From Taudactylus pleione (Eukaryota; Chordata; Amphibia; Anura; Myobatrachidae), in contig JAUIMM010001592.1 in NCBI GenBank assembly GCA_031769625.1, positions 131,501 through 195,500 of the forward strand: a stretch of 64,000 nucleotides of DNA. Reading direction: 5' to 3'. Positions 11,562 through 22,561 of this stretch are shown piece after piece; position 1 is the stretch's first letter, and each line of letters starts with the position of its first letter. The notes under the pieces are model-generated. The model saw only the letters and a list, made by a program, of their open reading frames with translations. It was not told where the DNA came from and did no database searches. A program made the translations under genes and the position numbers.

Positions 11562-11639
11562 ATAAATACAGGGGGCACAAATACAGAGGACACTGCATAT
11601 GGGGACAACTACAGGGGGCACTGCATAATGGGCACTTTT

Positions 11640-12340
11640 GCCTGAGAGCCAGTGGGGGGGAGCCTAAGACCTGTCAGACTGGAATGGTAAGGGAGAGGGC
11701 TGGAATGAAGTGTGTATTATGTGAATCTTGTTTTTTCAATGTGTTTTATGTGTTTCTAGATTTAATAATGTATTTGAAGTGGATGTGGTTTTAAAATGTA
11801 GTTTATGTGGCTTCGGGCTTTTCCAATATATTTTATGTGGAAGTGGTTTGTTGCAGTGTAATCCTGAAGTGGCTTTTTTCAGTGTATTTTATGTGGTCCT
11901 GGCTTATTTCAGTGTATTTTATGTGGATCTGCTTGTATTTTCAATGTGCTGGGCTCGCCCCCAACGTGACTAAAAACGGGTGTGATACAAGGTCATACTC
12001 CTGCAAATGTCACACCAAAGGCATGCACACACAAATGCGGCGCGGGCTTGTGACAGCTAAGCCACACCCCATTTTTTCGGCGTGCGCATGCTGTCCGTCT
12101 TTAATTTAACTACATATATTTTTCAGCGGTTTGCCTCTGACAGGTTAGCCACCCCTGGGCTCAGTAGTCACAGCGGCTGACATTCTGTGTTCTTTCGAGA
12201 CCACGCTCCCTTACTGTGATACCACACCCCCTCATGATGAGGCCACGCCCACTCCACAATATAACTGCTTCTTGGGGGGTGGGGGTGGGCGCATTTTGAC
12301 TGCTCGCACTGGGAGCCTCAGACCCTAGAAACTGCCCTGT
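11640..12340. other. Intron 2 of gene A, T-rich degenerate repeat
   Basis: 11720-11950 has irregular repeats of TTTTATGTGG and TTCAGTGTATTTTATGTGG, about 30-50 bp apart. 11960-12340 is unclassified and mildly GC-rich. No gene is seen. Confidence 0.35.
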
Positions 12341-12652
12341 CTCCAGGTATTGGTTCTGATTGTAGCCTGCTTCTGTTAAATTTCAGTCAGCCCTACACTC
12401 CATGCCAGTTATACTGTGTCATTACCAGTGTATGTTTGCTGTGTTCAATTCTTAAGTGCTTGCCGGTCTACTGAGTTCTTCTGTTATTGAATCTGGATCC
12501 TGTCACCATTCAGACCTGCAGTATTATACCACAGTCCTGTCTGTCTGCATTCAGCTTGTTACCTGCAGTGTCTCCACGTCGCTGCCTCCAGTATAAGTTA
12601 CTGCAGTATCTGAATCCACCTGTCTGTTGTTTGGACCCTGCCAAGACCATCT

Positions 12653-12692
12653 CAGCTGCTTGTGTCAACCTGGCGGTTGACACAAGCAGCTG
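12653..12692. repeat. Perfect hairpin, 18-bp arms
   Basis: CAGCTGCTTGTGTCAACC and its exact reverse complement are separated by TGGC. A partial third copy (CAGCTGCTCATGTCAACTTGG) follows at 12705. Confidence 0.85.
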
Positions 12693-12789
12693 CACGACAG
12701 CGTCAGCTGCTCATGTCAACTTGGCGGAACAGGCCACACTCCAGTGATGTTAGTGCACTATCCTGCGCACCAACACCAGAGACTTTGTT

Positions 12790-13130
12790 ACAACTTTACT
12801 CAGCTGCTGCCGCAACCTAGCCAAGTAACACCCAGCTCTCAAAGCTGCACCTCAGCTGTTTCAGCCGCACCTCAGCCCGCAGGTTGATTCTTTGCCTAGA
12901 ACTACCCGGCTCTCAAAGCCGCACCTCGGCTGTCTCAGCCGCACCTCAGCCCGCAGGCTGATTCTTTACCAAGAACTACCCAACTCTCAAAGCCGCACCT
13001 CAGCTTGCAGGCTACTTCTTTGCCAAGAACTACCCGGCTCTCAAAGCCGCACCTTGGCTATCTCAGCCGCACCTCAGTCTGCAGGCTGCTTACTCAGTAT
13101 CACCCGGCTCTCCAAGCCGCGTTCCAGCTG
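12790..13130. repeat. ~76-bp tandem repeat, about 4 units
   Basis: Units contain ACTACCCGGCTCTCAAAGCC and CAGCCGCACCTCAGC. Starts near 12897 and 12973 are 76 bp apart; a shorter unit near 13025 has lost an internal piece. It is part of a larger interspersed repeat covering about 12340-13500 with no recognised gene. Confidence 0.6.
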
Positions 13131-13507
13131 TCTAAACCACACCATGGCCTCTAGGTCACATCTAGCACCCTGTGTTTATTTTGTTGTGTCCATTTCTTGT
13201 TTGTTTTCTCTGTCAGTCCTGTCATAGTCTTCTCATGTCTTGTTCAGCCTAGTCTTGCCTTGTTAACCTGCTAATCACTACAGTCCTGGTCATTCCTGCC
13301 CTTAGTCCCAAGATGTACCCAGACCATTATTTGTTGCTGCTAGTGTACCCTATCTATACCTATTGTGTCATTTACTGCAGCCACACTCCAGCTAGCCCTA
13401 GTTGTGAAAGGACTGCCACTCCTCCATCATACGTAGCCCTGGTCAGCAGTCCTGTGATCTCTCCTGTGCGAGAGAATCGTAACAGTATCATTAACATATA
13501 GGTCTCT

Positions 13508-13998
13508 GGGCCTGATTCAGGCCCACTCGTGAGCGCACAGCGCTCGCAAGCTGGTCGATGGTCCCCCACTGCACATGTGCATGCCGGAGCCGGCTCCGGA
13601 GTGCGCATGCGCGAGCTCCGGACAGAGAGAGAAATTCTCTCACTCCGGGACTCACTACAAAAGGGACGGCTGTCGATGTTGATCGACAGCTCGGGGAGGG
13701 GGGGGTGGCTACACAAATGGTGGAGTTCCTGAAGGAAGGCCTGTCGTTTGTGGGAGGCACCACTGACATCACCAGTGATGTCAATGGAGAGCTTCCGGCT
13801 CTGTTAGAGCAGGAAGCTCTCTGGGGCTTGCGACGGACGAGACCCTACCACAAGGGTCTTGTCGCAAGCCCCGATGGTCGAGATGGTCGCGACCGTCACG
13901 ACCATCACCTGGCCACCCGCAAAAGCTGCAACCAAAAAAAAAAATGCCCTGATTCAGAGTGAGCGCTTTTAAAGAGCGTCCGGCTCTGAATCAGGCCC
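13508..13998. mobile_element. Harbinger-type MITE, 491 bp
   Basis: Inverted GGGCCTGATTCAG and CTGAATCAGGCCC termini with a TCT direct repeat on each side (13505-13507, 13999-14001). The interior (GAGAGAAATTCTCTC; CGGCTGTCGATGTTGATCGA) is homologous to the 493-bp element at 18600, so the two form one family. Open frames inside are not protein-like. Confidence 0.8.
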
Positions 13999-14238
13999 TC
14001 TGTGTGCTATACAGATAAAATTGGATAATATACAAATTACACAAAATACAATACAAACAACTACATATATATAAAGTAGATACAAAAATGGAAAATATAT
14101 GATTTTTAAATACCCTCAGTGTAACTATTTTTAACCAGCAAAAAAGTCTATTAATTATTACACTCGGTGTTTATAGTTTGAGGGGGAGATGTTTCCAACC
14201 TTCTACAGAATAAAGTGGAGAAGTTGCACTTTGCTTAC

Positions 14239-14530
14239 CTGTGAATATCGATATATTGCTAATAATTGGGCTATTGGTACAGTGGTTATGGAATGGTGAC
14301 CACCAATAAAACCAATCACCTTGCCCCGCTCTGTACAGGAATAATTAGGCACCGTACGTCCTGGTCCGGATAACATCTGTAATGCACTTTTTATTGCCTT
14401 ATTCCCATTAGTGCATGAGTCATACGCATGGTATCCTAGTGTTATATTAGGTAAAATGAAAGAATTACTGTTCACCTGCTCAATGGCAAACTGAAAAGTC
14501 AGTAAATTTTTGTAAAATTGAGGCAATGGT
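14239..14530 (-). CDS. vmn2r: V2R gene A, exon 2
   Basis: A 292-bp exon whose first base (A) completes a codon left with two bases (AA) by exon 1, giving a lysine, followed by 97 open codons. The protein contains FQFAIEQVNSNSFILPNITL, the conserved V2R segment usually seen as FAVEEIN..PNLLPNLTLGY, then YDSC, GFIGGHHSITTVPIAQLL and ends IYRYSQ. In family C receptors the region around the serine/threonine cluster after GG contributes to amino-acid binding; a role here is inferred. The acceptor is TTCTTCACAG and the donor CAG|GTAAGC. Exon 1 is 17.9 kb upstream. Confidence 0.93.
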
Positions 14531-14728
14531 CTGTGAAGAAAAAACACAGTATGCTTTTCGAAAAGGAAGTCCTTAAATAATGTAATAATAGCTTATGTAA
14601 CGTAATAATAGCTGATGTAGAAAAAAATATATGTAAGAATCTTAAAACTAGAAGTCCTGGGACTGCAGCAGGAGGCAACTTCACAAAATATTGCTCGGCA
14701 TAGTGTTGGTAAAGACAGGGAAGACTTA

Positions 14729-15327
14729 GGCCCTCATTCAGAGCCGTTCGCTATTTGCGGTCGTTCGTTCAAAAACAAGGGGTGGCTATTCAAATGATCC
14801 GTTCGCAAATTGCAGTCTGTTCACACCTCTAAGTCTGAACGAGCGAGCAAAACATACGCTCGTTTATTTGTTAAAAACGCCCCCTGGCCGCTCGCACCAT
14901 ACGTCATGTCCGCTATTTATTAGATTAATCGAGTACATCGAGCAGCGTATGAACTGCTCGCTATTCTTGTGGTTGGTGTTTGCTACCACAAATTTGCGAG
15001 CAGTTCTGGCTATAAAATAACCCAGTGACGTGGTCAATGACGCTGCTGTATTAATTATGCACACCCATAATACGCCCGTTTTGACCTTTAAGCACGCCTG
15101 CGTTCGGATCTCCACTCCCCATTTTCAAGCACCTTCCCCTGTTACCACCCACATACGCCTCATTCTGTCACTCAAAATAGCAGGCACTCGCTATATAGCG
15201 TACAAACGATTTTTGGCCGCACTGACTGGTTCGCGCATGCGTACTAAAAACCGTACGCATGCGCAGATGTGCAAACATCGCTCGGAACGAGCGTACTGCC
15301 GCTAACGAGCGGCTCTGAATGAGGGCC
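14729..15327 (-). mobile_element. 599-bp Harbinger MITE, copy 2 (inverted)
   Basis: Same length and nearly the same sequence as the element at 9195, in opposite orientation, with TTA duplications at 14726-14728 and 15328-15330. It inserted in intron 1 just upstream of exon 2 of gene A. Both copies keep an 83-codon frame starting MEIRTQACLKVKTG, with no transposase similarity. Confidence 0.9.
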
Positions 15328-15330
15328 TTA

Positions 15331-15655
15331 AGGCACACATCCACTAGACGATTAAATTGAGCGATTGAACGATAATGATATCGTTATCGTTCGATGATCG
15401 TTCCATAATCATTTGAAAATCGTTTGCAGATTGTTTAAAAAATGTCTAAAACGACCAGCGATGCACGCTTCCGCTGGTCGTTTAGACATCTATCATTGTA
15501 CAAATATGTTGTACAACCTGACGATAACGTCAGGTTCAACATGTTTGCAGATGATTTATGAGCCTGCACTGAACAACTGCTCGGTCAGTGCAGGCACATC
15601 ACAGTCTGACAAATGAATGCACGATTACAATGTTGTAATCGTGCAGTCTTTTGCC
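15331..15655. mobile_element. Multi-hairpin MITE-like element
   Basis: Starts AAGGCACACATCCACTAGACG right after the 599-bp MITE. It packs five inverted repeats into 280 bp: 15367-15392, 15444-15487, 15515-15536, 15562-15595 and 15619-15644. Three are perfect. The right boundary is uncertain. Confidence 0.5.
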
Positions 15656-15879
15656 TGTCTTGGATGGGCATCTTTATTCTAAGGGGAATTTAAATGGTTT
15701 CAACATCTTCCGTGTCTGTAATTGTTTCCTGTTTTTGAAAACGATCATCTATAACCTTCATAACATTCCCAAGTTTTGGGGCTGATACCTAAAATAGCAG
15801 CAATGTACAGAGATGGATGGTGTCACAATGAATCCAGGTTCTGTATATGTAAAAAAAACAACCCATTGGTCTAGCAGGA

Positions 15880-16270
15880 ATGGGTATGTAATGCCAGCTA
15901 TCGGGATGCCTCCTGTCACAATACCGACAGCGGCATCCCGATGGTTGTGATCCCGACAGGGATTGGGTAGGTATACTTACCCTCCCCCTCCCCCCTCCCC
16001 ATTCTAACCCTCCCTTCTTGTAGCCGAACCCTAAACCTCCCCACCCCGCAACCTAATCCTTCCCGTTAGTTCCTGAACCTAAGTCCTCCTCCTTCGTGCC
16101 TAAACCTAACCCTCTCCCCTTAGTGCCTAAACCTAACACCCCCCAGTGGTGCCTAAACCTAACCCTCCCCCCTTAGTGCCTAAACCTAACACCCCCAGTG
16201 GTGCCTGACCTCAACCTCTCCCCTTAGTGCCTAAACCTAACACTCCCCAGTGGTGCCTGACCTCAACCTT
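15880..16270. repeat. Repeat with telomere-like CCTAAACCTAACCC motifs
   Basis: A GC-rich block (CAGCTATCGGGATGCC, GACAGCGGCATCCCGATGG) is followed by about 280 bp of GTGCCTAAACCTAACCC-like units, the layout seen at 11058-11561. It leads straight into the GA tract. Confidence 0.55.
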
Positions 16271-16282
16271 TCCCCTCAAAGA

Positions 16283-16314
16283 GTATAAAAGAGAGAGAGG
16301 AAAGAGATAGGGAA

Positions 16315-16391
<77 letters not shown>

Positions 16392-16404
16392 TGACAGGGA
16401 AAGG

Positions 16405-16471
<67 letters not shown>

Positions 16472-16482
16472 GGGATAGGGAA

Positions 16483-16527
<45 letters not shown>

Positions 16528-16540
16528 TGACAGGGAAAGG

Positions 16541-16572
<32 letters not shown>

Positions 16573-16586
16573 AAAGGGATAGGGAA

Positions 16587-16627
<41 letters not shown>

Positions 16628-16631
16628 TGAC

Positions 16632-16677
<46 letters not shown>

Positions 16678-16692
16678 GAAAGGGACAGGGAA

Positions 16693-16738
<46 letters not shown>

Positions 16739-16749
16739 GGGATAGGGAA

Positions 16750-16794
<45 letters not shown>

Positions 16795-16807
16795 TGACAG
16801 GGAAAGG

Positions 16808-16844
<37 letters not shown>

Positions 16845-16855
16845 GGGATAGGGAA

Positions 16856-16896
<41 letters not shown>

Positions 16897-16900
16897 TGAC

Positions 16901-16944
<44 letters not shown>

Positions 16945-16967
16945 GAAAGGGACAGGGAAAGGGAGAG

Positions 16968-17057
<90 letters not shown>

Positions 17058-17095
17058 ACAGGGAAAGGGAGAGAGAGAGAGAGAGAGAGATCCCC
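16283..17095. repeat. (GA)n tract, ~0.8 kb, with higher-order structure
   Basis: Almost pure polypurine on the + strand: long GA runs punctuated by GGAAAGGGATAGGGAAAGGG or GGAAAATGACAGGGAAAGGG cassettes about 60-115 bp apart. Open frames across it on both strands are artefacts of dinucleotide repeats. On the sense strand of gene A it is a polypyrimidine tract inside intron 1. Confidence 0.95.
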
Positions 17096-17183
17096 ATTAG
17101 ATCATTTTGTTCTTTGAGTATAGCATTGGAAGAGGATCTGAAGAGTCCCATTTTGTGACTGCATGAAGATTTTATAAGGACTA

Positions 17184-17730
17184 TGGGCCGGATTCATAAC
17201 AGATCGCAACTGCAACAGCGTACGCAGACCGGTCGATGGTGCATACTGCGCATGTGCATGCACCAGAGTGCGCGTGCGTGAGTTAGCATTGCAATCGCAC
17301 TGCGATCACTTACGCAGATACAAAGTCATCGCAGATCGAGGCACGGGACATCAGCGTTTGGGGGCGGTGATGGGGGAGTGGTCAGAGAAACGCAGGCGTG
17401 CCTGTCCGTTTGTACGCCGTTACGTGGGCGTGCATAAATTGGCAACTGCAACGGCATACACAGCCTGAGAACTCACTGCGTGCGACGAGAGTTGCAATTT
17501 CTGAGTCATGTCAGACCTTCTGTAATTCTGCGTGAGGGGCCGATGTTACTCCATGGTGCCGAAGCATATGCAGGTCTGCGAGGTCTTATGGATGTGAGAT
17601 AGCGGTAGTTGGGCGTATCTCTGCTGGCTTTGGGCGTCTCTACGCTGGCTTTGCGATTGCAAACATTTGCATATTTTCACAACAGAACTGCATGCGTAAT
17701 CGCAATAGCCATCCATATTGAATTCGACCC
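17184..17730. mobile_element. Possible Harbinger-like MITE
   Basis: Begins GGGCCGGATTCATAAC; a loosely matching end TTGAATTCGACCC occurs at about 17717. The GC-rich interior with CGCATGTGCATGC text resembles the other MITEs here. No clear target duplication was found. Confidence 0.35.
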
Positions 17731-18192
17731 CTTTCTCAGTCACTCTTTCTGATTACACATTCGCCTAGCTCAGGATGTGTTAGGCTGGCCACAAAAGCAT
17801 ATGCGTCTACTGTAATTCACACCAAGAGCACATCTCAGAAATGGTTCCCCATCTCGCGTACTGTATGCCAGATTGACAAAGAAACCGACCAATTCGTCTC
17901 AGTGAAGAGTTTACAAAACATCCAATCACAAGTGGTCGGCTAATAGCAGTGCCTGGCACAGGCGATATCACGCAGATCTGCGATTCACGCAAGGTATGTT
18001 ACGCTGGGATATTACTCATTCAGTATCAGCCACAATGTGTTTTACTTAATTTAATGTAGCACTAAATGGGAGGAAACTAAAAGACAGTGGATTGAAGGGT
18101 TTCTAGAGGACTGGACCCCACTCCTCCCTTTCCCGGTAAGTGCTCACCTTATGGGGGAGTATATAATGTGTTTGCTACTCCTCTTTATACTT

Positions 18193-18432
18193 CAGAATCC
18201 TTCAGATAGGGCCTGACATGTGTGTGGAGTTTGCATGTTCCCCCGTGTTTGCGTGGGATTCCTACGGGTGCTCCGGCTTCCTCCCACATTAGTAAGTTAA
18301 GTGGCTGCTAACTAAAATGTGTGCATCATACGGAATCTAGACTGTGAGCTCCATGGGGATATGGACTGATGTGAATGACAAGTATCCTATGTACAGCAAT
18401 TATTTACACTATATAAATAAAATAATAATAAA
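18193..18432 (+). mobile_element. Conserved LINE (L2/CR1-like) fragment
   Basis: Contains GTGTGGAGTTTGCATGTTC, GTGTTTGCGTGGGATTCC and GACTGTGAGCTCCATGGGG, a text widely repeated in vertebrate genomes. It ends with ACTATATAAATAAAATAATAA, typical of L2/CR1-like 3' ends. Confidence 0.55.
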
Positions 18433-18599
18433 CACACTGTATAATAGACCCCATTGGGATATAGGCTACTCAGTAACACATGAAAGGTTTACAGAAAATG
18501 TATCAATAAGAGTTTTTTTTATTGGAAGAGGTTTAAAATAAAAAAGATAGACATACATGAATACTTTGTTATGTTACCATGTTCTGCTTTTAGTACAAT

Positions 18600-19092
18600 G
18601 GACCTCATTCAGAGTTGGTCGCGAGCGCTGAAGCGCTCGCAACCGACTCGATGTTTTGGCCCTGCGCACGCGCAGCGGCCGCTCTGAGCGTGCGCAAACA
18701 CCGGAGCGAGAGAGAAAATCTCTCGCTCCGGAGCTCTCTACAAAAGGGGCGGCTGTCTATGTTGATCGACAGCTCGCCCCGTTTTGTAGGCGAGGAGGGG
18801 GGGTGGCTTTTGTGGGCGGCCGCACTGACATCAGCAGTGATGTCAGTGGGGAGCTTCCAGCTCGATCAGAGCAAGAAGCTCCCTGGGGCTTGCGGTTGCC
18901 GAGACCCAACCTTAGGGTCTCGTCGCAAGCCCCGATGGTCGCGATGGTCTTGACCATCGCGACCATCACCCTGGTCGGTCGCTAAGGCTGTGGGTGGTAA
19001 CCCACAGCTTAGCTAGTGACCAGGAGGCTGCACTAAAAAAAACAAGCGGCCCGCCCTCACTCAGAACGAGCGACCGCCTCTGAATGAGGGCC
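18600..19092. mobile_element. Harbinger-type MITE, 493 bp
   Basis: Termini GGACCTCATTCAGAG and CTCTGAATGAGGGCC with AAT duplicated on each side. Same family as the element at 13508. It contains a perfect 16-bp-arm hairpin at 18934-18967 (GATGGTCGCGATGGTC, 2-nt loop) and an 11-bp-arm hairpin at 18703-18729. Confidence 0.8.
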
Positions 19093-19606
19093 AATATTAT
19101 TTAGAAAACAGAGAAATGAGGAAGACGTTTTCTGCAAAACCCTTCTGCAGCTCAGGAAAAACCTGTGCTGACATTGACTGACATTGTAAGTAAGTAGTTT
19201 CCATTATATAAAGAGCTATGATAGCTCATACAACCTTCCGATGTATTGTGATTTATGATTACATGTGATCTCAAAAACACATGCTTGAGTGACTATATGA
19301 TTCACTATAGAGATCACAACTGAGTTTATTCTTTATAAAAGTAGGAGAACATAATGTTTTTCTATTTATGTTGTCAATATATGTTGTCCAGTGTCTTTGT
19401 CCTTTTGTTCACATGTATTTATTCTATTTATTTTAAAGAATGCTAAATAAAAGTTACATTTTATAGTACAATTAGGTAGAAGTTGTGCCCCAAACAAAAG
19501 AGAGTACTTTCCCTCCCCCTTGTTGCTATTTACTGACATTGGTAATAATGGTTTCTATTTTCACACACATTGACATGCATTGAACTAGTAATAAAAATAC
19601 TACTTA

Positions 19607-20455
19607 TGCCCATATTCAATTTGAGGCGAAATGTCAGAATCGGCGATAATTATCCCCGTATTCAATTACATTGACTATTTGCCGGTGCGAAAAGTCATTT
19701 TAAAAAAACAGGGATAAATATTCGCCAGCCTTTGGCAGGCGAAAAAAAGTGCGGAATTGGGATTTAGGGGTGCAGGCTTTAAAAAAAAAATAGCTTGCAG
19801 CCTTGGGAATGGCCTCTTAAAACGAAATATGCAAAAAAAAGTAAAAAAAATAAAATAAAAATCCTGACACCCCAAAAAAATTATTTAAAATTTTGGGGTG
19901 AATAAAAAAAAGGGGAACAATGTTTAAAAAAGCCAAATTGGTTCAGGGGTATTCAGTAAGTATGCAGCAGGTGTTTTCTAGAATAGGCTATTAGCGGCAG
20001 GTGCTTCTTTGCAGAATTTAAAAAAAATTTGTTTAGAGACTTAAAAATATACTGGTACCCATTTTCAGGTACCCCAAATTTGATGGGACCACTTTTAAAA
20101 ACGAAAAAAAAAACCTAAGTGCTCTTCTGCATCACTTCTTTAAAATCGGGAAAAAAAACACCTGCCGCGGCTATTTAAAAACCCGACTTTCTTTTGCAGG
20201 CAAAAACAGGGGTACCCATAGTGATCCCCTATGTCTGGACATCTTTAGGTGGGTCCTACAATTACTTCCTGAAAATTACCCGTATTTTTTCGCCGATCAA
20301 AGTTTCGCCTGTTCCCGATTTCGCCTACTTTGCACTTGAATACGGGGAATAGCGGGCACGTGCGCGATAATTTTCCGCCTGGAAACCAGGTGAAGGAGGC
20401 GAAAAGTCCAGCAGGGGAAAAGTCTGGACTTTTCGCCTCAAATTGAATATGGACC
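19607..20455. mobile_element. Harbinger-type MITE, 849 bp, abutting the big Harbinger
   Basis: Inverted CCATATTCAATTTGAGGCGA and TTTCGCCTCAAATTGAATAT termini, TTA at 19604-19606 and 20456-20458. The right-hand TTA is also the left duplication of the 7.5-kb element, so one inserted into the target site of the other. The interior is AT- and homopolymer-rich, without a gene. Confidence 0.8.
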
Positions 20456-21147
20456 TTAGGCCATGATTCAGACCCGGACGCAAGTGGCCGTTCGCACGTT
20501 CGGCGTACGTGCCGAAAAATGTAAATTCAAGCGCTCGCTCGTAATTTCGTACGCAGCTAATCTACCGCCCCATAGTCTCCCAACCCCTCCTCTAGCTAAC
20601 GAGCGAGCCAAATTGCGTCCGTACATCTCCAATTTTGCTTGCAGGGAACGCTCGCACAAGTCCAAACCGGAAGTGGGCCTGTCAGATTTCGATTACCTGC
20701 TCGTTCATTCTGCATACCTACTTCAATCGTATCATGCCAATCAAGATATCAATTAGCTTAATTGCTCTTCACATGTTTTCAATTCATTTTTTTTTCATTT
20801 TCAATAAACTTTACTCTTGTCCGTGTTTGTTTTTTCACGCAGAATACGTACGGTTTAAACAATGGTTTCCTTTATCCAAAATACATGTTTTTGTCATTTT
20901 TCCTATTGTTTTCCGTGTTTTGTCTGACGCATATTTTACTTGTTTGATTTTTTTATTTAAATTAGCTAACGCATGTCACTGCATTAAGCCAATCATAACT
21001 CACATTAGATTTTTTAGCCTGTCGAACACATGACTCATACACTAACCAATAGAATGGTTCCTGTTAATTTTCCAAATACATTAGCCAATCAAAATTATTA
21101 TCTGGTCTTTATTAAAACTGTTTTTTCCAAAATCCACCATTGCCATC

Positions 21148-22561
21148 ATGAGAGCCTCTGCGTTCACCAGGCGGGAGCTTCTTGTACTGACGGAGGTAAT
21201 GGACCGGCGGATAACCAGCCAGCCTCCCCCCATCAGCAACAGAAAGAAGCGTTCCGCCTTTGCGGAGGTTCGCCGTCGCATGCGCTCCTTCGGCTCACGC
21301 CGACAGATCGGCCAGCTGGCATGTTGCAGGTGGTCTGATCTGCAACGCCGCACGCCACGCTTGCTGGCATGTTTTAGACAGCGTATAGCTGAAAGTGTCT
21401 ATTTTTTTTTGTTTTCCTTTTTTTTTTTGCGACCCTATCTGCGTGTGCATGTTTTCATTCTTGGCCTGTTTGTTTATTTACTACATATCTGCGTGTGCAT
21501 GTTTTCATCCTTGCCCTGTTTGTTTATTTACTACATATCTGCATGTGCATGTTTTCATTCTTGCCCTGTTTGTTTTTTTAGTCCATATCTGCATGTGCAT
21601 GTTTTCCGTTTTTAATTTTTTTATTTGTAAATAATTTTTTTGGATGTTTTCAAGGTAAAAAATTAAACAAAACTTAAATTGTTATCCATCATTTAGGGGC
21701 AGAGCGCAGACTACGCCGTCATCGGCAGCGACGACGTCGGCCTCGTCCCCTATCCCCAACACCCAGCCAATCCTCCTCTCCCCAACCTACCCCTAATTCA
21801 CCCTCCAACCCAGCCTGGCCAGACCCGGACGCCCCTCCCTCTAGGATACTTCCCATCCCTCAAAATTCCCCCTCCCCTCAACCCCCCTCTCTCTTTTCAT
21901 CACCCTCCCCTCCAACCACCCCTCTCTTTTACACCCCCTCCCCACCTTCAGAAATCACCCCTCCTACAACAGCCCTGCATTGGCCTACCTCCGAGGAGGA
22001 CGATGGTGGGGCTACAGGTCCAGGCGTCATTGTCAACGGTATGTTTCCCTTTTACCTTTTTTTTTATTTTTATTGTTTTTTGGTGGATGTTATCCTTTGC
22101 CTGTGCATTTTTCAAATTTTAGTTTATTTATAATGTTTGGTATATATATCTTGGTTTAAAAATGTCTATGATGTTTTTCCCTTACACATATCACACATGT
22201 CCAAACACTCATACTTGTATCTCTTGTTTACGGTACCCACAAATGTAGTTTTTGTGCGTACTTCTCCATTTTTAAATTTTTTAGTTTTCTGAGTCATTTT
22301 TGGGAATTTACTTGGGCCAAGAATGTTGGCTTTGAATTGTAATGTTTGTCCAAATTGTCACTTTTTGTAAAGTTGAATTTCCTTTTGAAGTTGCTTGTCA
22401 AACAAAATTAAGTTTTTTTTTTATTAAGCACCTCAATTTTTTAACCCACAGAAGACTAGAGGCGGCTGACGGAGGCAGCAGCGTGTGTGCAGAGGCTGAG
22501 GGGCCATGTTATAGGCATGCTGGTGGTCCTCGATCACATGGCGGGGATCCTGCGCCACTAA
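21148..22561 (+). pseudogene. Harbinger gene 1: second SANT-like protein (3 exons, one stop)
   Basis: Predicted exons are 21148-21394, 21697-22038 and 22452-22561; phases agree and total 233 codons. Exon 1 encodes FTRRELLVLTEVMDRR, then IGQLACCRWSDLQRR, the helix pattern of a Myb/SANT-like DNA-binding domain. Exon 2 encodes an arginine-rich RRLRRHRQRRRRPRP (likely nuclear signal), a proline/serine-rich linker, and acidic TSEEDDGG. Exon 3 ends in a hydrophobic helix (GHVIGMLVVLDHMAGILRH, then TAA). An in-frame TAG sits at 22457-22459, the third codon of exon 3. The donor after exon 1 (A|GTGTCT) is weak. Assignment rests on pattern and splice logic, not a database match. Confidence 0.6.
21436..21607. 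repeat. 50-bp tandem repeat, ~3.4 copies
   Basis: GCGTGTGCATGTTTTCATTC recurs at 21441, 21491, 21541 and (partial) 21591, in the first predicted intron of Harbinger gene 1. Confidence 0.85.

Noticed and set aside
13529..13962. Frames inside the 491-bp MITE
   Set aside because: Openness reflects high GC; the related element at 18600 does not preserve the same frame.
16276..17151. Long open frame of Ser-Leu repeats (and Arg-Glu on the other strand)
   Set aside because: It follows automatically from the GA dinucleotide repeat; no composition or motif of a real protein.
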